From Acidovorax soli (lineage in GTDB: Bacteria; Pseudomonadota; Gammaproteobacteria; Burkholderiales; Burkholderiaceae_C): a stretch of 64,000 nt of DNA. The translations under genes and the position numbers were made by a program. The stretch's first letter is position 1. The number at the start of each line of letters is the position of its first letter. Location of the stretch: assembly GCF_014207955.1 (NCBI RefSeq), contig NZ_JACHLK010000005.1, positions 328,172-392,171 on the forward strand, given 5' to 3'. Shown here piece after piece: positions 17,304-25,404 of this stretch. Below the pieces are notes generated by a model. That model ran no database searches and had not been told where the DNA came from. It saw only the letters and a list, made by a program, of their open reading frames with translations.

Positions 17304-17410
17304 GGTGCAGGGCTTCGCGGGCCGGACAAGCGTGGAAACCTGGAAACAGGGCGATGGAAGAAGCCCCCGCGGCGGCGTGCCGGGGGGGCTTGGTGCCTCG
17401 ATTTTACGAT

Positions 17411-17429
17411 GCAAGTAAGAATGATTTGC
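17411..17429 (-). promoter_or_regulatory. Weak Fur-box-like site upstream of the PepSY operon
   Basis: A 19-base stretch bounded by GCAA and TTGC, with TAAGAATGATT inside, matches about 11 of 19 positions of the Fur consensus. It lies in an AT-rich island between the receptor terminator at 17464-17498 and the PepSY start at 17303, the only place for that operon's promoter. A TTGACA hexamer is present on the minus strand at the edge of the island, but no good -10 was found. Confidence 0.4.
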
Positions 17430-17463
17430 TTTTGCGTTATTTTTGTATTGTTGTTTTGATGTC

Positions 17464-17498
17464 AAAAAAGGCCCGGGGCACCTGGGGTGCGCCGGGCC
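17464..17498 (-). terminator. Intrinsic terminator after receptor gene
   Basis: GGCCCGG (17470-17476) pairs with CCGGGCC (17492-17498) and GCACC (17478-17482) with GGTGC (17486-17490), giving a long GC-rich hairpin with a TGG loop. On the minus strand it runs into six T residues (17469-17464). It ends transcription of the receptor gene at 17521-19668 and separates it from the PepSY operon. Confidence 0.82.
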
Positions 17499-17520
17499 CT
17501 GCCCATGGCGTTCCGGGCGC

Positions 17521-19668
17521 TCAGTAGCGCGCCTTGAGCGCCAGCGTCACGCGGCGTGGCTCGCCGTAGAAGTTCTGGCGTGCGACGATCGACACCTTCT
17601 CGTAGTAGGTCTTGTCGAACAGGTTGTCGACGCTCAGGTTGAGCGCCAACTGGTCGTTGATCTGGTAGCCCACCTGCGCGCTGGCCAGCACGTAGTCGCC
17701 CGAGGTGATGCGCAGCGCGCCGCTCTGGGCAAAGAAGTCGCTGCGGTAGGAGAGGCCGCCGCCGATGCTGAAGCCGCGCAGCGCGGGCGAGGTGAAGGCG
17801 TAGCGCGTGAACAGGTTCACGCTGTGGCGCGGCGTGACGGGGCTGAAAATCTGGCCCACCTGGGCCACGGGCGCCTTGAGGTAGAGCGTGTCGTTGTAGG
17901 CGTAGCCGGCCACCACGTCCCAGCCGGGCTGGGGTTGGCCGCTGACTTCGGCCTCGAAGCCCTGCGAGCGCACCTTGCCGGCGGCGATGGAGGCGTTGGC
18001 CACGTTCGGGTCGGCCATGGCGCGGTTCTCGTCGATGATGCGGAAGATGGCGGCATGCGCCTGCAGGCGCTTGTCCAGGAACTCGCCCTTCACGCCCACT
18101 TCCACCTGCTTGCCGGTGCGTGGCTCGAGCAGCTTCTTGGCGGCATCGAGCTGGCTCTGCACCACGAAGGTTTCAGAATAGCCGGCGTAGGCCGTGTACT
18201 GCGGGTGGAAGTCCCAGAGCACGGCCACCGACGGAACGAACTGGCGGCCCGGGTCGGCCACGCTGGTGGCGGCGCCGGTGCTGGTGCTGCGCGTCACGGC
18301 ATCGGCCCAGCTCAGGCGGCCACCGGCCAGCAGCTTGACGGAGTCGGCCACGCTGATCTGGGCCTGGCCGTACAGCGCCTTTTCTGTGCGCGTGGTGATG
18401 GCCGTGTAGCCGGGCAGCTGGATGTCGGGGTAGGCCTGGGCGTAGTTGGGCGCGAGCAGGTTGGCCTGGTAGCTCGGGCCGTAGCCGTAGTTGTTGTCGT
18501 AGCTCTTGTTCTCGCTGTGGCTTGCGCCCACCAGCAGGCGGTGCGTGCGGCCCGCCACCTGCACCGGCAGGCTGGTGAACAGGTCGTAGTTGCGCGTCTT
18601 CACGTGGGTCAGGCCGTCCACCGTCTCCATCGTGAAGTTGCCGTTGGCGCTAAGGGCGCTGTTGGCGCGCGCCGAGCGGTAGTAGGCGGTGCGGTCCACG
18701 TCGCGGGCCGACAGGCGCAGCGTGCCGCCACCGGCCAGGCGGTGCTCCAGCTCGGCGAACAGGTCGGTGGTCTCCAGGTCCTGGCGGTTGGCGGCCAGGC
18801 CCGAGAAGGCGCCGCGCGGCAGGCTGGCCAGGCGGCCGTCGGCGTAGGTGGGCAGGCCCTGGTCGATGGAGGCGCGCACGCGCTGTTGGGCGCCGCCGAT
18901 GGACAGGGTGGTGGACGGGGCGATGTCCCACTCCAGCGTGCCATAGCCCAGGCGCTTGTTGTTGAACACGGTGTCGACATGGCTGTCGCGGTCTTCCGCC
19001 ACGGCCACGGCGCGGGCGCGCACCGTGCCGCTGGCGTTGAGCGCGCCGCCCACGTCCACCGTGCCGCGGCGCAGGCCGAAGGAGCCGACGGCCGCATCGG
19101 CATTGAGCATGAGCTTACCGGGCGCGCGCTTGCGCACCAGGTTCACCGTGCCGCCGGGCTCGCTGCCGCCCTGCAGCAGGCCGGCCGGGCCGCGCAGCAC
19201 CTCGATGCGGTCGTACATGGCCGTGTCCAGCGTGCTGTAGTTGCCCTGGGGAATCGGCACACCATCGAGCTGGATGGCGCCGAGGTCGAAGCCGCGCGAC
19301 TGGAAGGTGTTGTAGTTGCCCGCGCCGTCGAAGCGCGTGACGTTGATGCCGGTGCTGTACTTGACGGCGTCTTCCACCTTGGTGACGTTGCGGTCGTCGA
19401 GCTGCTGGCGCGTGATGACGCTGATGGACTGGGGGATCTCACGCGGGGCCTGGTCCATCTTGCCCACGCTGAGCTGGCGCGCCGTGTACTGGCCTGTGCC
19501 TTCGGTGGTGTCGCTGCTGTTGGTCACCTTCACTTCGGGCAGGGCGGCATCCTGCGCGTGGGCGGCGCCTGCGGCCAGGCAGCTGCAGGCGGCGAGCAGG
19601 GCCAGGGTGCTCAGGGGAAAGCGCGGGGCCGCGGTGCGGCTGCGGGAGGGGGCGTGGATGGAGGGCAT
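17521..19668 (-). CDS. TonB-dependent siderophore receptor (FpvA/FptA-like barrel, no STN)
   Basis: Predicted 715 aa from MPSIHAPSRS; upstream in-frame codons overlap the previous receptor gene and are excluded. The signal peptide ends near AGAAHAQ. The plug shows REIPQSISVITRQQLDDRNVTKVEDAVKYSTGINV, FQSRGFDLGAIQLDGVPIPQGN and YDRIEVLRGPAGLLQGGSEPGGTVNLVRKRA, the pattern of ferri-pyoverdine/pyochelin/coprogen-type receptors. It ends in RY. There is no N-terminal signalling domain, so it should not control a FecR/FecI system. It lies 35 bases after the upstream receptor gene in the same direction, with a strong terminator behind it. Confidence 0.91.
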   Translation of the reverse strand: MPSIHAPSRSRTAAPRFPLSTLALLAACSCLAAGAAHAQDAALPEVKVTNSSDTTEGTGQYTARQLSVGKMDQAPREIPQSISVITRQQLDDRNVTKVEDAVKYSTGINVTRFDGAGNYNTFQSRGFDLGAIQLDGVPIPQGNYSTLDTAMYDRIEVLRGPAGLLQGGSEPGGTVNLVRKRAPGKLMLNADAAVGSFGLRRGTVDVGGALNASGTVRARAVAVAEDRDSHVDTVFNNKRLGYGTLEWDIAPSTTLSIGGAQQRVRASIDQGLPTYADGRLASLPRGAFSGLAANRQDLETTDLFAELEHRLAGGGTLRLSARDVDRTAYYRSARANSALSANGNFTMETVDGLTHVKTRNYDLFTSLPVQVAGRTHRLLVGASHSENKSYDNNYGYGPSYQANLLAPNYAQAYPDIQLPGYTAITTRTEKALYGQAQISVADSVKLLAGGRLSWADAVTRSTSTGAATSVADPGRQFVPSVAVLWDFHPQYTAYAGYSETFVVQSQLDAAKKLLEPRTGKQVEVGVKGEFLDKRLQAHAAIFRIIDENRAMADPNVANASIAAGKVRSQGFEAEVSGQPQPGWDVVAGYAYNDTLYLKAPVAQVGQIFSPVTPRHSVNLFTRYAFTSPALRGFSIGGGLSYRSDFFAQSGALRITSGDYVLASAQVGYQINDQLALNLSVDNLFDKTYYEKVSIVARQNFYGEPRRVTLALKARY

Positions 19669-19703
19669 GGTGCGGGCGTGAAAGCAGATGGTGCAGGAGG
19701 AGG

Positions 19704-21869
19704 TCAGAAGCGGGTGCGCAGCGTGACCTGCAGCGCGCGGGGCGAGCCGGGCAGGATCAGGTTGTCGTTGCTGCCATGGGACGATACGTAGAACTTGCGG
19801 TTGGTGAGGTTCTTGACATTCACGTCCAGCCCCCACTGGCCCAGCGTGTACTGCAGGGCCGCGTCCACCGTGGTGTAGGCGGGCAGGGTGACCAGGTTGG
19901 TGAGCGAGGTGTAGCGCTCGCCCACGTGGCTCACACCGCCGCCCAGGCGCAGGCCGTGGCCCATGTCCTTCATGGCCCACAGGAAGGCCGAGTTGCGCGG
20001 CGTGAGCGCCGCCACCTTGCCCTGCGAGGGCACGTTCACCGTGGGCAACTGGCTGCTGGCGGCGCTGGCCAGGGATTTGGTCATGCGACCGTCGAGGTAG
20101 GCATAGCCGGCGCTCACATCCCAGCCGCCGGACAGGCGGCCGCTGCCGGTGATCTCCAGCCCGTTGGTGCGCTGCGTGCCCACATTGATCTGGCGCGCGG
20201 GGTTGACGGGGTCGGTGTTCTTGATGTTGCTGCGCGTGAGGTTGAACAGCGCACCGGTGAGGTTGAGGCGGCCGTCCAGCAGGTCGAGCTTGACGCCGAT
20301 TTCCTTGTTCTGCGTGATCTCAGGCTCGTTGGCGGTGTTGTTGGCCGCCAGCGCAAAGGTCTCTCCCGAGGGCTGGAAGGATTTGCTGTACGACAGGTAG
20401 TACGACACCTGCTCGCTCGGCTGCCAGACGATGCCGGCGCGCGGGCTGAATTTCTTGTCGGTGCGCGCCAGGCTGGCCAGGGTGCGGTCGAAGTTCGTCT
20501 CCTGCTTGAACACGTCGTAGCGCGCGCCCACCAGGGCCTTCCATTGCGGCGCCAGGGTGATCTGGTCCTGCACGTAGAGCGCTGCCGTGCTCTGCTCGGT
20601 GTGGCTGGGGATGGCGCTGGTGGCCGTGTAGGCGCTGGCGGGGATGGTCGGCGCGGGCACATTGCCCGGGTTCAGGATGTTCACGCGGTCGACCACGCCG
20701 GCCGAGATGGATTCGGCGCGCTTTTTCTGGCGGCCCAGTTCCATGCCCATCAGCCATTCCTGGCGCAGGCCGCCCAGGGTATTACGCCAGGTCAGGTCGG
20801 TCTGGTTGAACACGCCGCTCTCGTCGCGGAACACCAGGCTGCGCGTGCGGCCCACGGTCATCGTGACCGGGTCGGTGGTGCCGCCGGGCAGGGTGTTGTA
20901 GCGGTCCAGCGTGTAGTCGTACAGGCGCGTGACGTTGCGCACCGACCAGTCGTCGCTGAAGCGGTGGTTGAGCGTGGCGGTGAACGACTGCACATGGCTG
21001 GTGCTGGTGTCGTCCTTCTCGGCCGTGCCCGAGCCGTAGTAGGTGCCGGCCGGCACGTTGACCGGGCGGCCGTTGAGCGCGGGGATGCCGAAGTCCGTGA
21101 GGCGCTGGTCGCGCGCGTCGGTGTACTGCAGCAGCAGCTGGGTTTGGGGTGCGAGCTTGAGCGCCAGCGAGGGCGCGAAGTTGTGGCGCTTGACGAACTG
21201 CTGGTCGCGGTAGCTGCCCGAGTCCTCGCCCGCCACATTGAGGCGGGCGGCGGCGGCATCGCTGATGCCCACGTTCACGTCGGCCGTGGCGCGGCGGTAA
21301 TCGTGGCTGCCCAGGCCCAGCGTGGCTTCGCCATTGGTCGTGCCGAACACCGGTTTCTTGGTCACGCGGTTGATCAGGCCGCCGGACGAGCCGCGGCCGT
21401 AGAGCACGGCGGCCGGGCCCTTGAGCACCTCGATGCGCTCGATGTCGGCCAGGTCGCGGAAGTACAGCGCATCGTCGCGCACGCCGTCCACGAACTGGTC
21501 GGCAATGGCCGTGAAGCCGCGGATCACCACCTGGTCGCGCTGGCCATCGCCATGGCTCATGGCCACGCCCGGCACGTTGCGCAGCGCGTCTTCCATGGAG
21601 CGTGCGCCCTGGTCGCGCAGCAACTGGCCCGGGACCACGTTGACGGCCTGGGGCACGTCGCGCAGCGGCGCGCTGCCCTTGGTGGCGGTGCTGCTGGCGG
21701 CGGGCGAGTAGGCGTCGTCCGCGGTGCCCGACTGGATGGTGACTTCGCCCAGGGTCTGGGGAGTGCGTGGCGCTGGCGTGGACTGGGCCAGCGCGGGGGC
21801 GCTGAAGGCGGCAATCAGGGCCGCCGCCAGGGGCGTGCGTGCGGCGAGCAACAGGGAATGCTGGGACAT
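19704..21869 (-). CDS. TonB-dependent catecholate siderophore receptor (Fiu-like)
   Basis: Predicted 721 aa; signal peptide ends near APALAQS. The plug has LRDVPQAVNVVPGQLLRDQGARSMEDALRNVPGVAMSHGDGQRDQVVIRGF, DQFVDGVRDDALYFRDLADIERIEVLKGPAAVLYGRGSSGGLINRVTKKP. The motif DGVRDD and the C-terminal YVSSHGSNDNLILPGSPRALQVTLRTRF are characteristic of the Fiu/BfrD-like group that takes monomeric catechols. The ligand assignment is by family resemblance only. The gene follows the DUF3649-PepSY-DUF3325 module by 76 bases on the same strand, so it is probably in that operon, and it is followed closely by a second receptor. Confidence 0.91.
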   Translation of the reverse strand: MSQHSLLLAARTPLAAALIAAFSAPALAQSTPAPRTPQTLGEVTIQSGTADDAYSPAASSTATKGSAPLRDVPQAVNVVPGQLLRDQGARSMEDALRNVPGVAMSHGDGQRDQVVIRGFTAIADQFVDGVRDDALYFRDLADIERIEVLKGPAAVLYGRGSSGGLINRVTKKPVFGTTNGEATLGLGSHDYRRATADVNVGISDAAAARLNVAGEDSGSYRDQQFVKRHNFAPSLALKLAPQTQLLLQYTDARDQRLTDFGIPALNGRPVNVPAGTYYGSGTAEKDDTSTSHVQSFTATLNHRFSDDWSVRNVTRLYDYTLDRYNTLPGGTTDPVTMTVGRTRSLVFRDESGVFNQTDLTWRNTLGGLRQEWLMGMELGRQKKRAESISAGVVDRVNILNPGNVPAPTIPASAYTATSAIPSHTEQSTAALYVQDQITLAPQWKALVGARYDVFKQETNFDRTLASLARTDKKFSPRAGIVWQPSEQVSYYLSYSKSFQPSGETFALAANNTANEPEITQNKEIGVKLDLLDGRLNLTGALFNLTRSNIKNTDPVNPARQINVGTQRTNGLEITGSGRLSGGWDVSAGYAYLDGRMTKSLASAASSQLPTVNVPSQGKVAALTPRNSAFLWAMKDMGHGLRLGGGVSHVGERYTSLTNLVTLPAYTTVDAALQYTLGQWGLDVNVKNLTNRKFYVSSHGSNDNLILPGSPRALQVTLRTRF

Positions 21870-21945
21870 GGGGTGACTTGAAGAGGAAACGGTGATGGAG
21901 GGGAAAAGACGAAATCGATGGGTGCTGCGCGGGGGGGGCGGTTCT

Positions 21946-22278
21946 TCAGCGCCCGGCGGCCCAGGCCGCGAGGCCGGCGGCCAGTGCGGCGCCGGCCAGC
22001 CAAGGCGCGCGCCGGGGCTGCCAGGTCATCACGGCGGTGACCGCCACGGCGGCCACCGAGAGCGCAACCGTCCAGGCCGTCACGCCCAGCGCTGCGGGTG
22101 TGCCCGCAGACGGGTGGGCGGCCAGCCACAGCGACAGCGCCAGCAGCAGCCAGCCCGCACGGCGCAGCTGCGCCAGGCGCGGGGCGCCCGCCTCGCGGCC
22201 CATCGCGTCTTCATGGTGGCGGTCCATGCCCAGGGCAATCGCGGACCAGGCGGCAAAGCAGAAGAAAAAGGCGGACAT
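21946..22278 (-). CDS. DUF3325-type small membrane protein
   Basis: Predicted 110 aa with four hydrophobic segments (about 3-18, 41-55, 63-84 and 90-108). The opening FFFCFAAWSAIALGMDRHHEDAMGR is typical of DUF3325 proteins, which occur almost only beside PepSY membrane proteins and siderophore receptors. The HH pair after the first helix could ligate metal or heme. The gene starts 14 bases after the PepSY stop. It is a probable accessory subunit of the inner-membrane reductase module; the biochemical role is unknown. Confidence 0.82.
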   Translation of the reverse strand: MSAFFFCFAAWSAIALGMDRHHEDAMGREAGAPRLAQLRRAGWLLLALSLWLAAHPSAGTPAALGVTAWTVALSVAAVAVTAVMTWQPRRAPWLAGAALAAGLAAWAAGR

Positions 22279-22292
22279 GGTGAATGGCTCCC

Positions 22293-23990
22293 TCAGGCCT
22301 GGGTCGCAGGCTGGGCATCGGGCGCAGCCATGGCTGCGGGTCTGCGCGGGGCCTTGCTCGGCAAGGGCCGGCCCGGGCGCAGGCGCCAGGCCAGCCAGCC
22401 CAGCAATGCACCGGTGGCCAGGAAGCTGAGGTCCAGGCCCGCCCAGAGCCAGTCGCCTGCGGGCAGGCTCACGCCCAGGTGCGTGGCCGTGGTCAGCACA
22501 TTGAGCACCGGCAGCGCGGCCCAGGTGGCCCCCGCGAGCGCCAGCACCAGCGACCAGCCCCGGCGGTTGGGGAACAGCACCCCCCAGAGCAGGGCCACGC
22601 CCCAGGCGCCAAAGAAGTACGACAGCTCGGCATCGGGCCGCTCGGGCGCATCCAGGGGGATGAGCCGGTTGGATGCCATGTACACCGCGCAGGCCAGCGG
22701 CAGGCCGGCGAGCGAGGCGATGTTGAGGCTTGCCACCAGGCGCTGGCCCAAGGGCAGGCGCACCGTTGCTTCGGCCGCAGCGCCCTTGCGCTGGCCTTGC
22801 GCGGCGCGCTTGACCGACCACAGCACCATGCCGGTGGCGATCATCAGGCTGCCCAGGAGGCCAAAGCCCACCAGCACCCAGCGCATGCCCGGGCCGGCAA
22901 AGCGCCCCAGGTGCAGGCCGTAGAGCACGCCGTAGGTCACGGCGGCGGGCGTGGTGGCATCGGTCTGCTCCAGCAGTTTGCCCGTGGTGCCGTCGAACAG
23001 CATGCGCTCGGGCCGGTACTGCAGGCGGTCGCCCTCGTGGCGCGTGACTTCGACCACCGGCGTGCCCTGCGCATCGCGCCGCGCCTGGATGCCGCCGATG
23101 CGCCCGCCCTCCCAGCGCGTGCGTGCCTGCTCCAGGATGGGGCCGAGTGCCAGCGCGGGCAGGGGCTCGACCTTGTCGCCCGGGTTGCGGCGCACGCGGC
23201 GCTCGGGCTTCTCGCCCTGCAGGTCGGCAAAATAGGTCTGCGAGTCCACGCCCTTGGGCCCCTGGTAGGCGGCCGCGATGCCCGAGGGCATGTACAGGGT
23301 GTGGAAGATCATCAGCCCGCTGAAGGTGATCATCAGGTAGAAGGGCAGCACCAGCACGCCGGTGACGTTGTGCGCATCGAGCCAGGCGCGCTGCCCGCCC
23401 TTGGTGGGGCGGAAGGTGAAGAAGTCCTTGAAGATGCGCCGGTGCGTGACCACGCCCGTGAGCAGGGCGATGAACATCAGCATGGTGGCCACGCCCACCA
23501 CCCAGCGGCCCTCGATAGCCCAGCGGCCTTTCTGCGCGGTGCGCAGCTCGAAGTGGAAGCGGTAGAAGAACTCGCCGCCCATGGTCTTGCGCGCGTCCAC
23601 GGTCTGGCCGGTCTGCGGGTTCATGAGCAGGGTCTCGAAGCGGCCGTTGCCCGTGTCGCGCCACAGCAGCGTGATGGCGTTCTGCCGCTCGTCGGGCATG
23701 CGCATGATCCACTGCGTGACGTCGGGCTGCTTGTGGTTCATCGCCGCGATGGCGCGCTCGGCCACGTCGCGCGTGGGCGCGGGCATGCCATGCAGCTCGG
23801 GCCGCATCCACAGGTTGATCTCGGTCTTGAAGAAGGACAGCGTGCCCGTGAGGAAGATCGCGAACAGCAGCCAGCCCAGCACGAGCCCAGCCCAGGTGTG
23901 CAGCCAGGACATGGCCTGGCGAAAACCTTCGCGTGCCTGTTCGCGCGCTGCGCGCGGTGCCGGGGCGGAGGGTGGGGTCGTCGCGGTCAT
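22293..23990 (-). CDS. PepSY domain iron-regulated membrane protein (candidate siderophore reductase)
   Basis: Predicted 565 aa, starting at ATG 23990, which overlaps the stop of the DUF3649 gene (ATGA). It is longer than the other PepSY protein in this window, with extra C-terminal helices. Membrane segments begin at about 28-52 (WLHTWAGLVLGWLLFAIFLTGTLSFF) and ~175-195 (WVVGVATMLMFIALLTGVVTH), with LDAHNVTGVLVLPFYLMITFSGLMIFH next. Helices lie near 375-395 and in the last 150 residues. His in WLHTW, FYRFHFE and LDAHN are the conserved positions proposed to bind heme. Relatives (FoxB/FpvG/PiuB class) help reduce ferric siderophores in the periplasm. That role is inferred, supported by the flanking DUF3649, DUF3325 and Fiu-like receptor genes. 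Confidence 0.9.
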   Translation of the reverse strand: MTATTPPSAPAPRAAREQAREGFRQAMSWLHTWAGLVLGWLLFAIFLTGTLSFFKTEINLWMRPELHGMPAPTRDVAERAIAAMNHKQPDVTQWIMRMPDERQNAITLLWRDTGNGRFETLLMNPQTGQTVDARKTMGGEFFYRFHFELRTAQKGRWAIEGRWVVGVATMLMFIALLTGVVTHRRIFKDFFTFRPTKGGQRAWLDAHNVTGVLVLPFYLMITFSGLMIFHTLYMPSGIAAAYQGPKGVDSQTYFADLQGEKPERRVRRNPGDKVEPLPALALGPILEQARTRWEGGRIGGIQARRDAQGTPVVEVTRHEGDRLQYRPERMLFDGTTGKLLEQTDATTPAAVTYGVLYGLHLGRFAGPGMRWVLVGFGLLGSLMIATGMVLWSVKRAAQGQRKGAAAEATVRLPLGQRLVASLNIASLAGLPLACAVYMASNRLIPLDAPERPDAELSYFFGAWGVALLWGVLFPNRRGWSLVLALAGATWAALPVLNVLTTATHLGVSLPAGDWLWAGLDLSFLATGALLGWLAWRLRPGRPLPSKAPRRPAAMAAPDAQPATQA

Positions 23991-24295
23991 TGCAGTTGCT
24001 CCAGCCAGCGCGGGGCCATGGCGCCGGCGCCCAGCAGCAGTGCGGGCAGCAGGGTGCCGCCCCAGGCGCCCCAGGCCGTGCGCGCATAGAAGGCCCAGCC
24101 CGCGGCGCCCGCGTAGACCAGCCAGGCCAGCATGGTGGCGGTGAGCACCGCCTCGACACGCGGCATGGCGAGGGCCAGGGCGAGGGACAGCGCGGCCGTG
24201 AAGGCGGCGGCCAGCGCATAGCCGCCGGCGGTGGCGGCCAGCGCGCGCGAGGTGATGGCCAGGCGGTAGCGCCAGGCAGGGTGGGTCGCTTTCAT
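23987..24295 (-). CDS. DUF3649-type small membrane protein
   Basis: Predicted 102 aa with three hydrophobic segments (about 12-44, 48-65 and 76-92). The start MKATHPAWRYRLAITSRALAATAGGYALAAAF matches DUF3649 (annotated elsewhere as iron uptake protein). It is the first gene of an apparent operon DUF3649-PepSY-DUF3325-receptor and is coupled to the PepSY gene by an ATGA overlap. A near-perfect 30-base palindrome, partly Fur-box-like, lies about 225 bases upstream. The molecular function is unknown. Confidence 0.85.
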   Translation of the reverse strand: MKATHPAWRYRLAITSRALAATAGGYALAAAFTAALSLALALAMPRVEAVLTATMLAWLVYAGAAGWAFYARTAWGAWGGTLLPALLLGAGAMAPRWLEQLQ

Positions 24296-24518
24296 GGGCG
24301 ATCGGTCGTCCGAATGGGAGAGGACGCGTCGTTGCGACGCGGGCGGCAGCCTGGCCCTGGTGTTGTGAGCGCAGGGTTGGCGACCACGGGATGCTGGCTG
24401 CAGGGCACGGAGCCCCGTTTGGCTGGCGGGTGGTTTCGGGGCCTGTGGGTCTGCACTGCGGCGCCCGGAGCGCCCGCACAGGTCAAAAGGCCTTCGGGCC
24501 GAAAGTGTAATTTATGAG

Positions 24519-24548
24519 AAGCATTCGCATTTGCAAATGTGAATGCTT
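24519..24548. promoter_or_regulatory. Near-perfect 30-bp inverted repeat, probable operator of the DUF3649-PepSY operon
   Basis: The arms begin AAGCATTC and end GAATGCTT around a TTTGCAAA core; 28 of 30 positions are symmetric. The left arm overlaps an ATGAGAAGCATTCGC stretch that matches about 12 of 19 Fur-box positions. It stands in an AT-rich patch in the 436-base gap between the iron operon and bacterioferritin. That gap otherwise holds only the terminator at 24585-24608 and about 220 bases of GC-rich leader with no gene that I can see. The regulator could be Fur or another dimeric repressor. Confidence 0.6.
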
Positions 24549-24584
24549 GATGTGCAAATGCAACGGTTTGTGCCAGGCGGGCAT

Positions 24585-24608
24585 AAAAAAACGGGCCAGG
24601 GCCCGTTT
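24585..24608 (-). terminator. Intrinsic terminator after bacterioferritin gene
   Basis: AAACGGGC (24589-24596) pairs with GCCCGTTT (24601-24608) around CAGG. Read on the minus strand the stem runs into seven T residues (24591-24585). It is downstream of the bacterioferritin gene and keeps its transcript out of the iron operon. Confidence 0.85.
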
Positions 24609-24732
24609 GGAGAATGCGTGAGGTGCTTGTGTTTCTCAGTATTGCCGCCGTCGTCGATGGTCCGGTCTTCTTCTTGTCGAGCCTGCTCGCTTGCTTCGTG
24701 GGGCGACTCGTGAATGGGGAGGGGGTGCTGGC

Positions 24733-25209
24733 TCAGTCCTCTTCGCTCATCTGCGACTGCAGGTAGTTCTGCAGGCCGACCTTGGCGATCAGCTCGATCT
24801 GGGTTTCCAGGAAGTCGATGTGCTCTTCGGTATCGTCGAGGATCTTTTGCAGGATGTCGCGCGAAACGTAGTCGCGCACGGCCTCGCAGTGGGCAATGCC
24901 TTCCTTGATCGTGGCCTGGGCGCCCTTTTCGGAGCTCAGGTCGCAGCTGAGGATCTCGGGCACGTCCTCGCCGACCTGCAGCTTGGCCAGGTCCTGCAGG
25001 TTGGGCAGGCCGTCGAGCATGAAGATGCGGTCCATGAGCACGTCGGCGTGCTTCATCTCGCCGATGGACTCCTCGTACTCCTTCTTGGCCAGCTTGTCGA
25101 AGCCCCAGTGCTTGAGCATGCGGTAGTGCAGGAAGTACTGGTTGATGGCTGTGAGCTCGTTCTTGAGCTGGGCCTGCAGATGGGCTATGACCTGTGCGTC
25201 GCCTTGCAT
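24733..25209 (-). CDS. bfr: Bacterioferritin
   Basis: Predicted 158 aa, exactly the family length. Start at MQGDAQVIAHL, preceded by a strong AAGGAG site. It forms a 24-subunit cytoplasmic shell that oxidises and stores iron. Ferroxidase ligands E18, E51, H54, E94 and H130 and heme ligand M52 align with E. coli Bfr. The position equivalent to E. coli E127 is Thr (DDTEEH, residues 125-130), so the ExxH pair is changed and E128/E129 or D126 would have to substitute. The neighbouring FTR1 iron permease supports a role in iron handling. No Bfd ferredoxin gene is adjacent. Confidence 0.95.
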   Translation of the reverse strand: MQGDAQVIAHLQAQLKNELTAINQYFLHYRMLKHWGFDKLAKKEYEESIGEMKHADVLMDRIFMLDGLPNLQDLAKLQVGEDVPEILSCDLSSEKGAQATIKEGIAHCEAVRDYVSRDILQKILDDTEEHIDFLETQIELIAKVGLQNYLQSQMSEED

Positions 25210-25345
25210 GGGAGACTCCTTCTTATGGTTGTTTCGCCGCTGATTGTCGTGACCCGGCAGGGCCCGTGCAAGGCAAGACCCCTCTGTGGCGCATTGGCTG
25301 CGTGTGATGCTGAGTTGTGTTCGCGTTTGGGGCCGCAAAAGACAG

Positions 25346-25378
25346 CACGGGCCGCTGCGCGTTGCACAGCGGCCCGTG
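25346..25378 (-). terminator. Probable terminator after FTR1 gene
   Basis: CACGGGCCGCTG pairs perfectly with CAGCGGCCCGTG around a nine-base loop. On the minus strand it is followed within a few bases by TCTTTTG. It lies 27 bases past the FTR1 stop codon, between FTR1 and bacterioferritin, so the two genes may be separate transcripts. Confidence 0.65.
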
Positions 25379-25404
25379 GCCAGGGATGGATGCGGCAGGC
25401 GGGT

